This document shows positions 1 through 8,801 of a stretch of DNA of 64,000 bases, piece by piece. Within the stretch, counting starts at the first letter, position 1. Each line of letters begins with the position of its first letter. Source of the stretch: Verrucomicrobiota bacterium (lineage in GTDB: Bacteria > Verrucomicrobiota > Verrucomicrobiia > Chthoniobacterales > UBA10450); the NCBI GenBank assembly GCA_003218975.1, contig QHPD01000099.1, positions 1 to 64,000 of the forward strand. Direction: 5' to 3'. The translations under genes were made by a program, and so were the position numbers. The notes under the pieces are model-generated. The model searched no databases. It had not been told where the DNA came from and saw only the letters and a list, made by a program, of their open reading frames with translations.

Positions 1-704
1 AACGCGGCCCGCGCCTGATCGATCGTCATGCCGGGTTTCAAACGCCCGATCACGCGCAGAAAACCGCTCCCGCGCATCACTCGTTCATAGGAGATCCCGG
101 GAACCAGGTACGGCTTCGTTGTCCAGATCTCGGCATTCGGTCCGATCCAGGAGAACGGCAGGTTGGGCAATACCCCCACGATCGTGTGCGGGACGCCGTC
201 GAGCGTAATGCTGCGGCCGATCACATTAGCGTCGCCCCCCAAGCGTTTCTGCCAAAAATTTTCGGTCACCATCGCCATGTCGGCGGTCTCCTCTTCCTCC
301 GGCAAAAAATTGCGACCGCGGATCGGTTGGACGCCGAGGACATCGAAGTAGTTCGACGTCACTTTGCCGCCGAAAAGCTGAACGGCATCGCCCACTCCGG
401 TCAAAGTGAACGGAATGATGTTTTCGCCGGCGAACCCGTCGAAAATCTTTTGGGCCGCGCGGAAATGTTGAAAGCGCGGCACCGAGACCGCGAGTTCCAG
501 CAAATTGCGCTCCCGCGCATTCGAATACATGTGCACGACGCGCTCCGGCTGTTTGAACGGAAGGCCGCGCAAAAACAGATCGTTGATCAAACTGAAGATG
601 GCAGTGTTCAGCCCAATCCCGAGCGCGAGCGTGATTACAGCGAGAAAAGTAAATCCGGGCGATTTGCGAAGTTGGCGTAGAGCAAACTTTAGATCAGCGA
701 TCAT
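1..704 (-). CDS. ADOP/MacB-type ABC transporter permease, N-terminal part (runs off window)
   Basis: Not in the ORF track because it leaves the window; read by translating the minus strand from the ATG whose first base is 704. The product starts MIADLKFALRQLRKSPGF and continues through a first membrane helix (about residues 20-40) into a periplasmic MacB_PCD region with the family phrases ANVIGRSITLDGVPHTIVG and LRVIGRLKPGMT. This is the amino-terminal third of an ADOP-family (Acidobacterial duplicated orphan permease, FtsX/MacB fold) protein, normally about 800 residues. Its start overlaps the stop of the upstream ATPase gene as ATGA, so the two are translationally coupled, and GGAGA precedes the start. 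It should pair with that ATPase in a tripartite-like efflux or lipoprotein/peptide export complex of the inner membrane. The substrate cannot be told from sequence. Confidence 0.85.
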   Translation of the reverse strand, partial: MIADLKFALRQLRKSPGFTFLAVITLALGIGLNTAIFSLINDLFLRGLPFKQPERVVHMYSNARERNLLELAVSVPRFQHFRAAQKIFDGFAGENIIPFTLTGVGDAVQLFGGKVTSNYFDVLGVQPIRGRNFLPEEEETADMAMVTENFWQKRLGGDANVIGRSITLDGVPHTIVGVLPNLPFSWIGPNAEIWTTKPYLVPGISYERVMRGSGFLRVIGRLKPGMTIDQARAA

Positions 705-1375
705 TGGTCTCCTTTCACGATCCAGCCGTCGCGCAGCTGTACAACGCGTTTGCCGTAAGATGCGTTTCTTTCCGAGTGCGTGACCTGCACGATGGTCATG
801 CCTTCGTTATTTAACTTGCGAAACAGCTCCATGATCTCCTCGCCCTGACTAGAGTGCAGGTTTCCGGTCGGTTCATCTGCGAGCAGAAGTTTCGGTCGAG
901 CGATGATCGCCCGCGCGACGCCGACCAGCTGTTGTTGTCCGCCGGAAAGCTGATGCGGATATAAATCTTTTTTGCCGACGATTTGGAAACGGTCGAGCAT
1001 GTCGGCTACGAGTGCGGCGCGCTCGCTTGTCCTGTACCGGCGATACGACAGCGGTATATCGAGGTTCTCGTAAACCGTGAGATCATCGAGCAAATGATAC
1101 TGCTGAAAAACGAAACCGATCTGCTTGTTGCGCAATGTCGCTCGCTCTTTTGGTTTCAAATGGTGCGTTGCAGTTCCGTCGAGAAAGTATTCACCGGTCC
1201 AGCCGTGATCGTGCATTCCCAGAATGTGCAGCAACGTCGATTTGCCTGCGCCGGACGGACCCATGATCGAGACGAAGTCGCCTTCCTGAACCTCCAGATT
1301 GATCTCGCGCAGAACGTAAAAGAACTTTTCCTTCGCCAAAGGATAGCAGCGTTCGATGTGTTGAAGCTTAATCAT
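701..1375 (-). CDS. ABC transporter ATP-binding protein (MacB/LolD type)
   Basis: A 224-residue stand-alone ATPase. Walker A GPSGAGKST lies at residues 39-47, the Q-loop FVFQQ at about 88-92, the signature LSGGQQQ at 143-149, Walker B with LLLADEPTGNL at about 163-173, and the H-loop His at about 200 (VTHSE). All catalytic elements are present. Family knowledge: such ATPases energise FtsX-fold permeases by mechanotransmission rather than by classical transport. The gene begins 10 bases after the stop of the intact ADOP permease and overlaps the start of the next permease by four bases (ATGA). It is the fifth gene of the efflux operon and most likely serves the flanking permeases. Confidence 0.92.
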   Translation of the reverse strand: MIKLQHIERCYPLAKEKFFYVLREINLEVQEGDFVSIMGPSGAGKSTLLHILGMHDHGWTGEYFLDGTATHHLKPKERATLRNKQIGFVFQQYHLLDDLTVYENLDIPLSYRRYRTSERAALVADMLDRFQIVGKKDLYPHQLSGGQQQLVGVARAIIARPKLLLADEPTGNLHSSQGEEIMELFRKLNNEGMTIVQVTHSERNASYGKRVVQLRDGWIVKGDQ

Positions 1376-1385
1376 ATCGGGGCTT

Positions 1386-3839
1386 TCATTCGTAACGCAG
1401 CGCGACCATTGGATCGACAGCCAGTGCCCGGCGCGCGGGCAGGAAACAGGCCACCAAGGCTATTGACACAAGCAACAGCGAAATCGAAACAAAGGTCGCC
1501 GGATCGGTTGCGTTCACCTCGAAGAGCAAACTCGCCAGCAACCGCGTAAGGCCCCACGCGGCAGTCAAACCAATCGCAATACCTAACAATGTTAGTTTTG
1601 CGCCCTGGCCGAGGATGAGTCGCAGCACGTGGATAGGCTGTGCGCCTAGTGCCACGCGAACTCCAATCTCGGTTGTTCGTTGCGAGACCGAATACGCCAT
1701 TACGCCGTAAAGTCCGAGCGCAGCGAGCAGCAGACCAGCCGCAGCCAGCACGCTCATCAAAATTGCACTGAACCGTTCGGTCACCAGAACGCGGGCGAGA
1801 TTTTGGTTCATTGTCATCACATCCGAAATCGGCTGATCGGGATCGACAGCACGAGTCGCTTCGCGTATCGCGGTTGTTACACTCGAAGGATCATCACTCG
1901 TTCGCACAACAAGGTTAACGGGAAAATTGTTTTCGAGCTGCGCGTAGGGCACGTACCACACCGGACGGTTGACCCGATAATTGAACAAATCTTCTTTCAC
2001 GTCCCTGATAACGCCAATTACCGTCATCCATGGAAAATCCTGACCAGGCCGGACTCGCTTAATTCGTTTGCCGAGCGGATCTTCTCCCGGCCACGCCTCA
2101 CGCGCTAATTGTTCGCTGATCACCACGACCGGCGGCTGGCCTGCGCGATCAGTCTCCTCGATCAATCTACCCTTTAGCAGAGTCACACCGAGCGTTTTCA
2201 AATAATCCGGGCTGACCAGACGGTGTGATGTAATTGGAATATCGTTTGGGTTACGCGGCGACCGGCCTTCGACACTGAACCTGGCGTCGTAAGCAATCTC
2301 GCGCTCGAGTGGAATGTTTGTTGTGGTGCCAGCGGACACCACGCCAGGCAGATTTTTTAGCCGCTCAAGAACCTGATTAACAAATGCAACCCGCTGCCGA
2401 TGCTCGGAATATTTCGATTCCGGCAAAACCATTTTCAACGTGAGCAGATGATCCGGTCTGAATCCGAGATCGACACGCTGCAAGCGATTGAAACTGCGAA
2501 CGATCAATCCGCCGCCGACTAACAACGTCATCGCCACGGCGATTTCCGCGACGATCAGGATGTTGAGCCAACCATGGCCGGGCGCGCTCGCGCTGCGTTG
2601 GTCGCCTTGTCTGAGCGACGGCATCACTTCACGTTCACCGGTGCCTTTCAAGGCCGGGACCAATCCGAAGATCACTCCAGTGGCGAGTGTGACGCAGAAC
2701 GCGAAAATCAAAACGCGATTGTCGATCCTGAATTCGTGAAAGAATCCGGCGAGCGAAACACCCTGCACTGGATTGATCACTGCAAGCAGCGGAAGGATCC
2801 AATGGGCAAGCAACAAACCGCCCGCGCCGCCGAGCAATGCGAGCAACATGCTCTCGGTGAGAAGTTGTCGCACCAAACGCGATCGACTCGCGCCAAGAGC
2901 GCGCCGCAATGCCAGCTCGCGCGTACGCGCAATGCCACGCGCGAGCTGAAGGTTCGCGACGTTCGCGCAGCAGATTAGCAAGAGGAAGGCGACTCCGCCC
3001 GTTAGCGCGACAAGCGCTTTGTTTACTCGTCCCGCATAATCACCAAGCAACGCCTGCCGCAGCCAAAGCAATTTAACTGTCCAGCCGCGGCGGAACTGCG
3101 GGAATTCCTGCTCTAATTGGCGCGCGATGGATTTTGCTTCTGCATCTGCCTGTTTGAGGCTGATTCCAAGACGAAGCCTGGCTACGACTTCGCAGCTGGG
3201 GACAGCGCGCTGCGTCAGCGGCAGGCTAGCGATGTTGATTTGCATCGGTACCCAGATCGCGGCCGCCGCGGGCACATCAAATCCTGGCGGCATGACGCCG
3301 ATGATAGTGTAGGTACGAGCTTCGAGGTTCAGCGTTTCACCAATAATGTCCGCTTTTCCGCCAAAATGTTTTTGCCACAAACTGTGACTAATCAAGGCGA
3401 CTGCCGCGCCGCCTGGCCGGTCGTCCTCGGCGGTGAAACTGCGGCCGAGCACCGGTTTCACGCCGAGTGTGGTCAAGTAATCGGCCATGATGGAGGCGCC
3501 GCGAATGCGCTCAGGTTCACCGCGTCCGATCAAATTAAATGAGCGCTGCCTCGCAGCGCCGATGCTTTCGAAGGAATGACTTCGTTCCTGATAAGCTTGC
3601 AATTCGAGCAAAGATGATTCGTACGGATCAAAGCCTTCGCGCAGCGCCTGGCTGAGAACTAGCTGGTCCAAATTTTTCAACGGCAACGGGCGCAGTAACA
3701 GCGTATTGACCGCACTAAAAACCGCGGTGTTCGCGCCGATGCTTAGGGCGAGCGCTGCTACAGCGATGCCGGTGTAAGTAGGAGACTTCAGCAAAATCCG
3801 TGCGCCGTAGCGGACATCTTGCCAGAGTTCTTCAAACAT
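1386..3839 (-). CDS. ADOP-family ABC transporter permease (MacB_PCD + FtsX duplicated)
   Basis: An intact 817-residue permease with the duplicated ADOP layout: helix at about 20-40, periplasmic MacB_PCD, three FtsX helices at about 270-380, a second helix/PCD unit starting near 420 (WLNILIVAEIAVAMTLLVG), and three C-terminal FtsX helices from about 685 to 805. The typical phrase TTEIGVRVALGAQPIHVLRLI marks the last cytoplasmic loop that contacts the ATPase. It lies 57 bases downstream of the broken ADOP gene and 10 bases upstream of an ATPase gene, all on one strand. It is expected to act in the inner membrane with the two ATPases and the HlyD-type adaptor. It also serves as the internal reference that shows what is missing from the neighbouring damaged copy. 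Confidence 0.92.
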   Translation of the reverse strand: MFEELWQDVRYGARILLKSPTYTGIAVAALALSIGANTAVFSAVNTLLLRPLPLKNLDQLVLSQALREGFDPYESSLLELQAYQERSHSFESIGAARQRSFNLIGRGEPERIRGASIMADYLTTLGVKPVLGRSFTAEDDRPGGAAVALISHSLWQKHFGGKADIIGETLNLEARTYTIIGVMPPGFDVPAAAAIWVPMQINIASLPLTQRAVPSCEVVARLRLGISLKQADAEAKSIARQLEQEFPQFRRGWTVKLLWLRQALLGDYAGRVNKALVALTGGVAFLLLICCANVANLQLARGIARTRELALRRALGASRSRLVRQLLTESMLLALLGGAGGLLLAHWILPLLAVINPVQGVSLAGFFHEFRIDNRVLIFAFCVTLATGVIFGLVPALKGTGEREVMPSLRQGDQRSASAPGHGWLNILIVAEIAVAMTLLVGGGLIVRSFNRLQRVDLGFRPDHLLTLKMVLPESKYSEHRQRVAFVNQVLERLKNLPGVVSAGTTTNIPLEREIAYDARFSVEGRSPRNPNDIPITSHRLVSPDYLKTLGVTLLKGRLIEETDRAGQPPVVVISEQLAREAWPGEDPLGKRIKRVRPGQDFPWMTVIGVIRDVKEDLFNYRVNRPVWYVPYAQLENNFPVNLVVRTSDDPSSVTTAIREATRAVDPDQPISDVMTMNQNLARVLVTERFSAILMSVLAAAGLLLAALGLYGVMAYSVSQRTTEIGVRVALGAQPIHVLRLILGQGAKLTLLGIAIGLTAAWGLTRLLASLLFEVNATDPATFVSISLLLVSIALVACFLPARRALAVDPMVALRYE

Positions 3840-3896
3840 AAAATGTCGATCCTGTTTTTAGGCAGCGACTCGATACGAATGCGTTCAGCAAATTCA

Positions 3897-4694
3897 TCAC
3901 TGGTCATGTAAGGCCCGGACTGGATCAATGCGTGTCGCGCGCCAGGCAGGCAAAAAACACGCAGCAAAGGATACCATCGTGATCACAACGACTGCCGATC
4001 CAAACGCCACGGGATCGCGTGGACTGACCTGGTAAAGCAAATTGCCCATCAAACGTGTCAGCAATACCGCAGCGATTGCGCCGATGACGATTCCGGCCGT
4101 CGTTAGCCGCAGGCCGCGCAAAGCAACGAGTCGCAACAGATCGCGTGTGCCGGCGCCGAGTGCCATTCGTAAACCAAGCTCTCTCGTTCCCTGCGAAACC
4201 GAATAGGACATTACCGCATACAATCCAATAGCGGCTAGGAACAGCGCCATCCCCCCAAAAAGTGCGACGAGCGTAACCGCTAGCCGCTGACTATAACTCA
4301 TTCGGTCGACCTGCTCCTGCAACCGGTAAGCGACTCCCGGCGCAAGGGTCGGATCAAGCGCGTGAACCTCGCGCGCGAGCGAATTCATGATCGCACCGGG
4401 CGTTTCCCGCGTGCGGATTAGCAAACTGTTTCGCACACCAACAAAATTTTGTCGCAGTGGCACGTAAAGGAACGGCGTTGGCGCCTCAATTTTCGTGCGG
4501 TAATTCGCATTTTTCGCGATCCCAATGATCTGCAACCAACGATCTCTGACCTTAAGTCGCTGACCGAGCGCATTCTTCCCCAGCCAATATTTCGCAGCCA
4601 TCGTTTCGTTGATAATCGCTACCGGCGGCGCGTTCTCATCGTCCGTGCGAATAAATGCGCGGCCGGAACACGCGAGTAAGCGCGGCCGATTCAA
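3897..4694 (-). pseudogene. ADOP permease, C-terminal third of the deletion-broken gene
   Basis: This 265-residue frame holds the end of the second MacB_PCD unit (APPVAIINETMAAKYWLG) and the last three FtsX helices (from about residue 145), ending at the normal ADOP C-terminus (FAACFLPAWRATRIDPVRAL). The track start is a TTG whose first 12 or so residues are the out-of-frame reading of the upstream half, so it is not a genuine start. There is no ribosome binding site. Together with the preceding fragment it represents one gene spanning 3897-6207. If expressed alone it would lack the transmission helix needed for ATPase coupling. Confidence 0.8.
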
Positions 4695-6207
4695 CGCCGG
4701 GCAGTGTCCGAACCCGATCTAACAATTGGGTGTGAAAAATCTTGGCACGCTCGAGATTGTAGCCCCCCGAAAACAAATCTACTCCCGAAACGATCACATC
4801 TGTCGAGAAACCGGGACTGGCGTTTCGCATTTTGTTCAAGCTTTGCAAAAGCAACCCGGTGCCGGCGAGTAATACGAAGCTGAGTGATACTTGCACGAGC
4901 ACGAGCGCAGAACGTAATCGCGAGCGACTGCTTCCGCTAAGGACACCGCCGCCTTCGGTTTTCAGAGCGCTGGAAAGATCGACGTGGCTGGCGTGAATCG
5001 CGGGCACGAGCGCAAATAACAGAGTCGACCCGATACAAATTCCGGCGCTGACCGCGAGCACTCGCCAATCGATTTGACCCGGATAGTCGATTACGATCCC
5101 TGCCGCGGGTGAAGGGAATGCGAACACGAGTGCGTTGCGACACCAACACGCCACCGCAATTCCGCCGGCGGCTGCGATCAGCGAAAGCAACAATCCTTCG
5201 GTCAAAAGTTGCTTCACCAGACGGCGTCGACCGGCGCCAAGGGCGAGTCGCATCGTCATCTCGTGGCGGCGGAGCAAAGACCGCGCGAGCAAAAGATTGC
5301 TCACGTTCGCGCACGCGATGAGCAACACCAAAAACACGACCGCCATCGTGATCGCGAGCGTCGGCGACATATTTCCAGCGCCATTGAACGGCGTTTTCCA
5401 CAACGGGAAGAGCTGGACTTCGTGGCCGCGATTCGTATCAGGAAAATCGTTTTCCAACCGTTGCGCGATCGAGTTCAGCTCGGCCTGCGCCTGCTGACGC
5501 ATAACGCCAGGTTTGAGAAATGCGTAGCCTTCGATCCAACGCGCCCCACGGTTTTCCAATTTGTAACCGGTCGAGTCGAATGTCTCCTGCATCGACGTCG
5601 GCACCCAAAAGCTGAACGAGTAACCGATAAAGGTGCCGTGAAACTTTTCCGGTGCGACGCCAACGATCGTGTGCTGCACGCCATTGAGATATTGCGTCTT
5701 GCCGATAATCTCCGGGTCGGACTTGTAACGATCTCTCCAGGTTCGATAACTGATCACGACCACCGGATGCGCATTGCGTCCGGTTCCTTCTTCGGATCTG
5801 AATCCGCGGCCTAGAATTGGCCGCACGCCGAGTGCGTCGAAATAATTCGCCGTAACAATTCCCACCGATGCGATTTCGGCCCGATCGCCAACGCTCAAAG
5901 ACGTCCCCGTGATTTTATCGACAATGAACGATTCAAACAGCGTCGCGTTTTTTTCGAAATCGACAAAGTCAGGATAGGAAAGCCCGTTATGCCCTTCCAC
6001 CCCGCGTGTCGTGCCCACAAGCGCAAACATCCGGTCCTGGTGTGACACCAGTGGATAGGGCCGTATCAGAATTCCTTCGATCCAACTGAACACGGCCGCA
6101 TTCGAACCGATCCCGAGTGTGAGGCAAAGCAATGCGAGAACGGTAAAGCCGGGACTGCGCCGAAGCATTCGGAAGCCGAAGCGAAGATCTTGCAAAAGCG
6201 TTTGCAT
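4636..6207 (-). pseudogene. ADOP permease, N-terminal two thirds of a deletion-broken gene
   Basis: A 523-residue reading frame beginning MQTLLQDLRFGFRMLRRSPG, with the first helix, PCD domain, central FtsX block and the start of the second PCD unit. It ends abnormally after LPGVESAALTRVF with an out-of-frame tail (RPRIYSHGR). The C-terminal third continues in another frame from GRAFIRTDDENAPPVAIINE. Alignment by eye with the intact ADOP gene next door shows that about 45 residues normally found between these two blocks are absent. The break is therefore a deletion of roughly 130-140 bases that also shifts the frame, not a simple one-base error. It starts 12 bases after the upstream ATPase gene. 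Either a real pseudogene or an assembly join. Confidence 0.82.
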
Positions 6208-6218
6208 TTACCACTTCC

Positions 6219-6959
6219 TTAGGCCGCGATCCTGTCTTCAACCACTCGGCCATCAAATAAATGCACTGTGCGATCGGCGTGCTGCGCGAAACGCTCGTCA
6301 TGCGTAACCATGCAGATAGTCGCGCCGACGGCGTGCAATTCTTTCAAGAGTTCCATAACCGCCTCGCCATTGCGTGAATCGAGATTTCCGGTTGGCTCGT
6401 CTGCCAGCAAAATAGCCGGCCTGCCAGCAAGCGCGCGCGCGACTGCGACGCGCTGCTGTTGGCCACCTGACAGCTGGCTCGGTAAATGTTTTGCCCGATG
6501 TGCCATGCCGACGCGTTCGAGTGCTTCGGTGACAAACGATTTGCGTTCACCCGCGCCCATCCCGCGGTAGGTCAGCGGCAACTCCACGTTCTCAAATACT
6601 GTGAGATCGCCGATCAAATTGAAACTTTGGAAGATGAAACCGATTTCGCGATTGCGAATCCGTGCACGATCCGCAAAGGAAAGATTGGCGACTTCGTTTT
6701 CTTTCAGGGAATAGCTGCCTTCCGAAGGAGTATCGAGCAGGCCGAGAATCGATAGCAGCGTCGTCTTGCCGCAACCTGACGGTCCCGCAATTGAAACATA
6801 CTCGCCGACACGAATGTCCAGGTGAATCCCGGAGAGCGCATGCGTTTCCACTTCATCGGTGAGAAAGACTTTCGTTACCCCACTCAATCGTATCAAAGGA
6901 CTTGAGCCGTTTGTCATAGGAGGTTGCATTGATTCAGTAGCAGTTGATGTTGAATTCAT
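6219..6959 (-). CDS. ABC transporter ATP-binding protein (MacB/LolD type)
   Basis: A 246-residue ATPase with Walker A GPSGCGKTT at residues 59-67, Q-loop FIFQS, signature LSGGQQQRVAVARAL, Walker B ILLADEPTGNLDS and switch His in VTHDE. The first 20 residues (rich in S, T, M) are poorly conserved in the family. Internal ATGs at residues 11 and 15 are possible starts, and no clear Shine-Dalgarno sequence favours any of them. It sits 17 bases downstream of the HlyD-type adaptor gene and 12 bases upstream of the broken ADOP permease, which makes it the ATPase of a classical adaptor-ATPase-permease export module. Confidence 0.92.
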   Translation of the reverse strand: MNSTSTATESMQPPMTNGSSPLIRLSGVTKVFLTDEVETHALSGIHLDIRVGEYVSIAGPSGCGKTTLLSILGLLDTPSEGSYSLKENEVANLSFADRARIRNREIGFIFQSFNLIGDLTVFENVELPLTYRGMGAGERKSFVTEALERVGMAHRAKHLPSQLSGGQQQRVAVARALAGRPAILLADEPTGNLDSRNGEAVMELLKELHAVGATICMVTHDERFAQHADRTVHLFDGRVVEDRIAA

Positions 6960-6975
6960 AGGTTTCAGTTTTGTG

Positions 6976-8358
6976 CTAGTTGAGGCGAATGCGTTCGTGC
7001 GCGTCCCACGCGCTGGTATCGGAGAGAATCACCTGATCTCCCGGTTCAAGGCCGTTTAGGATCTCAATCGTATTGACCGAGCTCTTGCCCAGTTTCACCG
7101 GTGTGCGGACAGCATTCGAGGTGCCGTTGACTAGTTTGAACATTCCTACGGTATTGTTCTCCTGGCCAAACGCTGGACGGCCGACATAAACCACATTGTC
7201 GAGACGCTCGAGCTCGATTGTTCCATCGACACTGAGGTCCGGCCGCGCGCCTTTGGGCAGCGCCTCATCGACCGCAACATCGACAGTGACAGTTCCCTGT
7301 TCGACTGCCGGATCGACGCGCGTGACGTGGCCTTTCACCGTGCCGTTCCGTGTATCGATCACCGCTTGTTGCTTAATCTGAATATCTTTCGCCTGCGTCT
7401 CCGCGATTTTGACTTGGGCTTTCAACTTCGTCGGGTCTGCGACGCGCGCCAAGTTGTCACCGACCTTCACGCGCTGTCCGATCTGAACGGGTAATTGTTG
7501 CAGGACGCCAGACATTCCAGCGCGCACGTGCAACGCTTCGACTTGATCCGCTTTTAACTTGGCAAGCTGCTTGGCTTGATCGACTGCCGCCTGTTTGGAC
7601 GCCAGCTGCGGATCAATGGAGTCATGCGCAAAATTGAGACGTTTCTCTTCGATCTCATTCCGGTTCGCCAATTCCGCCTCTTTCACTTTTGAGGTCTTGT
7701 ATTGGAGTTCGGCGATCAAGCCGTTCTTGGCTAACTGATCGTTGGTTTCGCGTTCCATTTTCGCCTGTTGGTAATCAGACTTTGCTTTCGCGGTAGTTGC
7801 CTCCTGATCGAGAAGCTCGCGCTGTAGGGTCGCCCTCAAGGTAGTTAATTCCGCCTCTGCGGCTGTCGCTTGCAGCTCGGCGTCGTGAGCGGCTTGCTCC
7901 AGCTCGGGACTGCTCAATTCCAAAATGACAGAGTCCGGTTCAACGTGCGTACCGGGCCAAATAATTATTTTTTCCACGCGACCTTCCGCGTTTACCGAAA
8001 TCCAGCGAATGTCTTCAGGAACGAGCGTCCCAAGACCGCGCACCTGTCGCACCATCGGTCCGCGTTTAACTGTGTCGATCCAAACCGTGGAGCGATCCAC
8101 ACTCGGCACTGCTGGTTTCAACCGTGAGATGGCAATCGTCGCCAGAATCAATCCAAGGGCAGACGCAGCAATGATAATGACGCGGCGCTTGCGCTTCTTT
8201 GCTGCAACCCCCGCGCGCGGCACATCCATCGACGAGAGAGTCGGTGTGAATCCAGCCGGCCGCACGATTGTCTCTTCTTTTAACTTTCGCTGAGGAGTCA
8301 CAGTTGAATCACGGCTGACCGAAGGCCCGGCAAAGTTCGGCAACGGCATATGCTGCAC
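6976..8358 (-). CDS. HlyD/RND-type periplasmic adaptor (membrane fusion protein)
   Basis: A 460-residue adaptor. A basic stretch (KKRKRR) is followed by one membrane helix at about 59-78, a barrel-sandwich half domain, a long coiled-coil hairpin (about 165-290, EAELTTLRATLQRELLDQE and onward), the second lipoyl half and C-terminal beta-barrel and membrane-proximal domains. It should bridge the ADOP permeases to an outer-membrane channel; no TolC gene is seen here. The start at residue 1 is uncertain. Met44 (MDVPRAGVAAKK), directly before the basic/helix region, resembles starts used in related adaptors. It is the first clear gene of the operon and lies downstream of the sigma-54 promoter described separately. 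Confidence 0.9.
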   Translation of the reverse strand: MQHMPLPNFAGPSVSRDSTVTPQRKLKEETIVRPAGFTPTLSSMDVPRAGVAAKKRKRRVIIIAASALGLILATIAISRLKPAVPSVDRSTVWIDTVKRGPMVRQVRGLGTLVPEDIRWISVNAEGRVEKIIIWPGTHVEPDSVILELSSPELEQAAHDAELQATAAEAELTTLRATLQRELLDQEATTAKAKSDYQQAKMERETNDQLAKNGLIAELQYKTSKVKEAELANRNEIEEKRLNFAHDSIDPQLASKQAAVDQAKQLAKLKADQVEALHVRAGMSGVLQQLPVQIGQRVKVGDNLARVADPTKLKAQVKIAETQAKDIQIKQQAVIDTRNGTVKGHVTRVDPAVEQGTVTVDVAVDEALPKGARPDLSVDGTIELERLDNVVYVGRPAFGQENNTVGMFKLVNGTSNAVRTPVKLGKSSVNTIEILNGLEPGDQVILSDTSAWDAHERIRLN

Positions 8359-8587
8359 TCACCAATGGTATGGCCGCGGTGATCACTAGCATTGCGAACA
8401 AAATCGCTTCGCCGACGAAATCGTGCCGCGCTTCCCTTTGAAAGTATTGATGACTGATATTGCGGAAGGATGGCGTCAGCGGTTTTGCGCAGTGGCTACG
8501 ATAACCACTAAGGGTGACCGGATGGTAATTGCAGTCGGTAAGGGGGAACCTCGTGTGATTGCGAACTATAAAGGCCGTTGGTTTCAT
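8309..8587 (-). CDS. possible small membrane protein or leader ORF ahead of the adaptor gene
   Basis: An open frame of 92 residues whose C-terminal part is one plausible membrane helix (FAMLVITAAIPLVSAAYAV) after an acidic/basic patch (REARHDFVGEA) and before AELCRAFGQP. It is the first ORF after the predicted sigma-54 transcription start and overlaps the first 50 bases of the annotated adaptor frame, which could couple their translation or argue for the later adaptor start. An AAAGA stretch precedes the ATG. The N-terminal half does not look protein-like, so only the last 45 residues may be real. No family recognised. Confidence 0.35.
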   Translation of the reverse strand: MKPTAFIVRNHTRFPLTDCNYHPVTLSGYRSHCAKPLTPSFRNISHQYFQREARHDFVGEAILFAMLVITAAIPLVSAAYAVAELCRAFGQP

Positions 8588-8650
8588 ATTTCTTTAGGAT
8601 GCGTTCGGTGGGTTGTTGGATTCAAAAGTTTTTCTGATCAGCAACAGCTA

Positions 8651-8668
8651 TTGCAATGTTCGTGCCAA
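8651..8668 (-). promoter_or_regulatory. sigma-54 (RpoN) -24/-12 promoter
   Basis: On the minus strand the sequence reads TTGGCACGAACATTGCAA, which matches the RpoN consensus TGGCACG-N4-TTGCA at every conserved position, with exactly ten bases between the GG and GC dinucleotides. The predicted start is near 8641, about 280 bases ahead of the adaptor gene. The nearest activator gene is the NtrC-like regulator at 10210-11556. Two palindromes upstream (8692-8707 and 8765-8784) are candidate enhancer sites. Confidence 0.75.
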
Positions 8669-8764
8669 CAGCGGCAAAGAAATCACATCGCGTGCCCGAT
8701 CAGGCACTTACGTTTGGTGGCCGAAAAACGGCGGAAGTCCGATTACTCCGATTCTGGGATTTCG

Positions 8765-8784
8765 GCGTCCCGATTTCGGGACGC
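8765..8784. promoter_or_regulatory. perfect 8+8 palindrome, candidate enhancer site or terminator
   Basis: GCGTCCCG-ATTT-CGGGACGC, a perfect dyad about 100 bases upstream of the -24 element and 17 bases beyond the stop of the kinase gene. A second near-perfect dyad, GTGCCCGATCAGGCAC, lies at 8692-8707. The distance suits an activator site for an NtrC-type protein. The first dyad could instead be a hairpin ending the kinase transcript, but no run of T follows it. Confidence 0.45.
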
Positions 8785-8801
8785 GCTTCGCAGAACTCAC
8801 C

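Noticed and set aside
5209-5814. Long plus-strand ORFs opposite the ADOP, kinase and glpX genes (for example 5209-5814, 14943-15788, 47296-48120)
   Set aside because: They lie antisense to genes with strong family motifs, have Arg/His-rich compositions typical of reverse-frame reading, and match no family.
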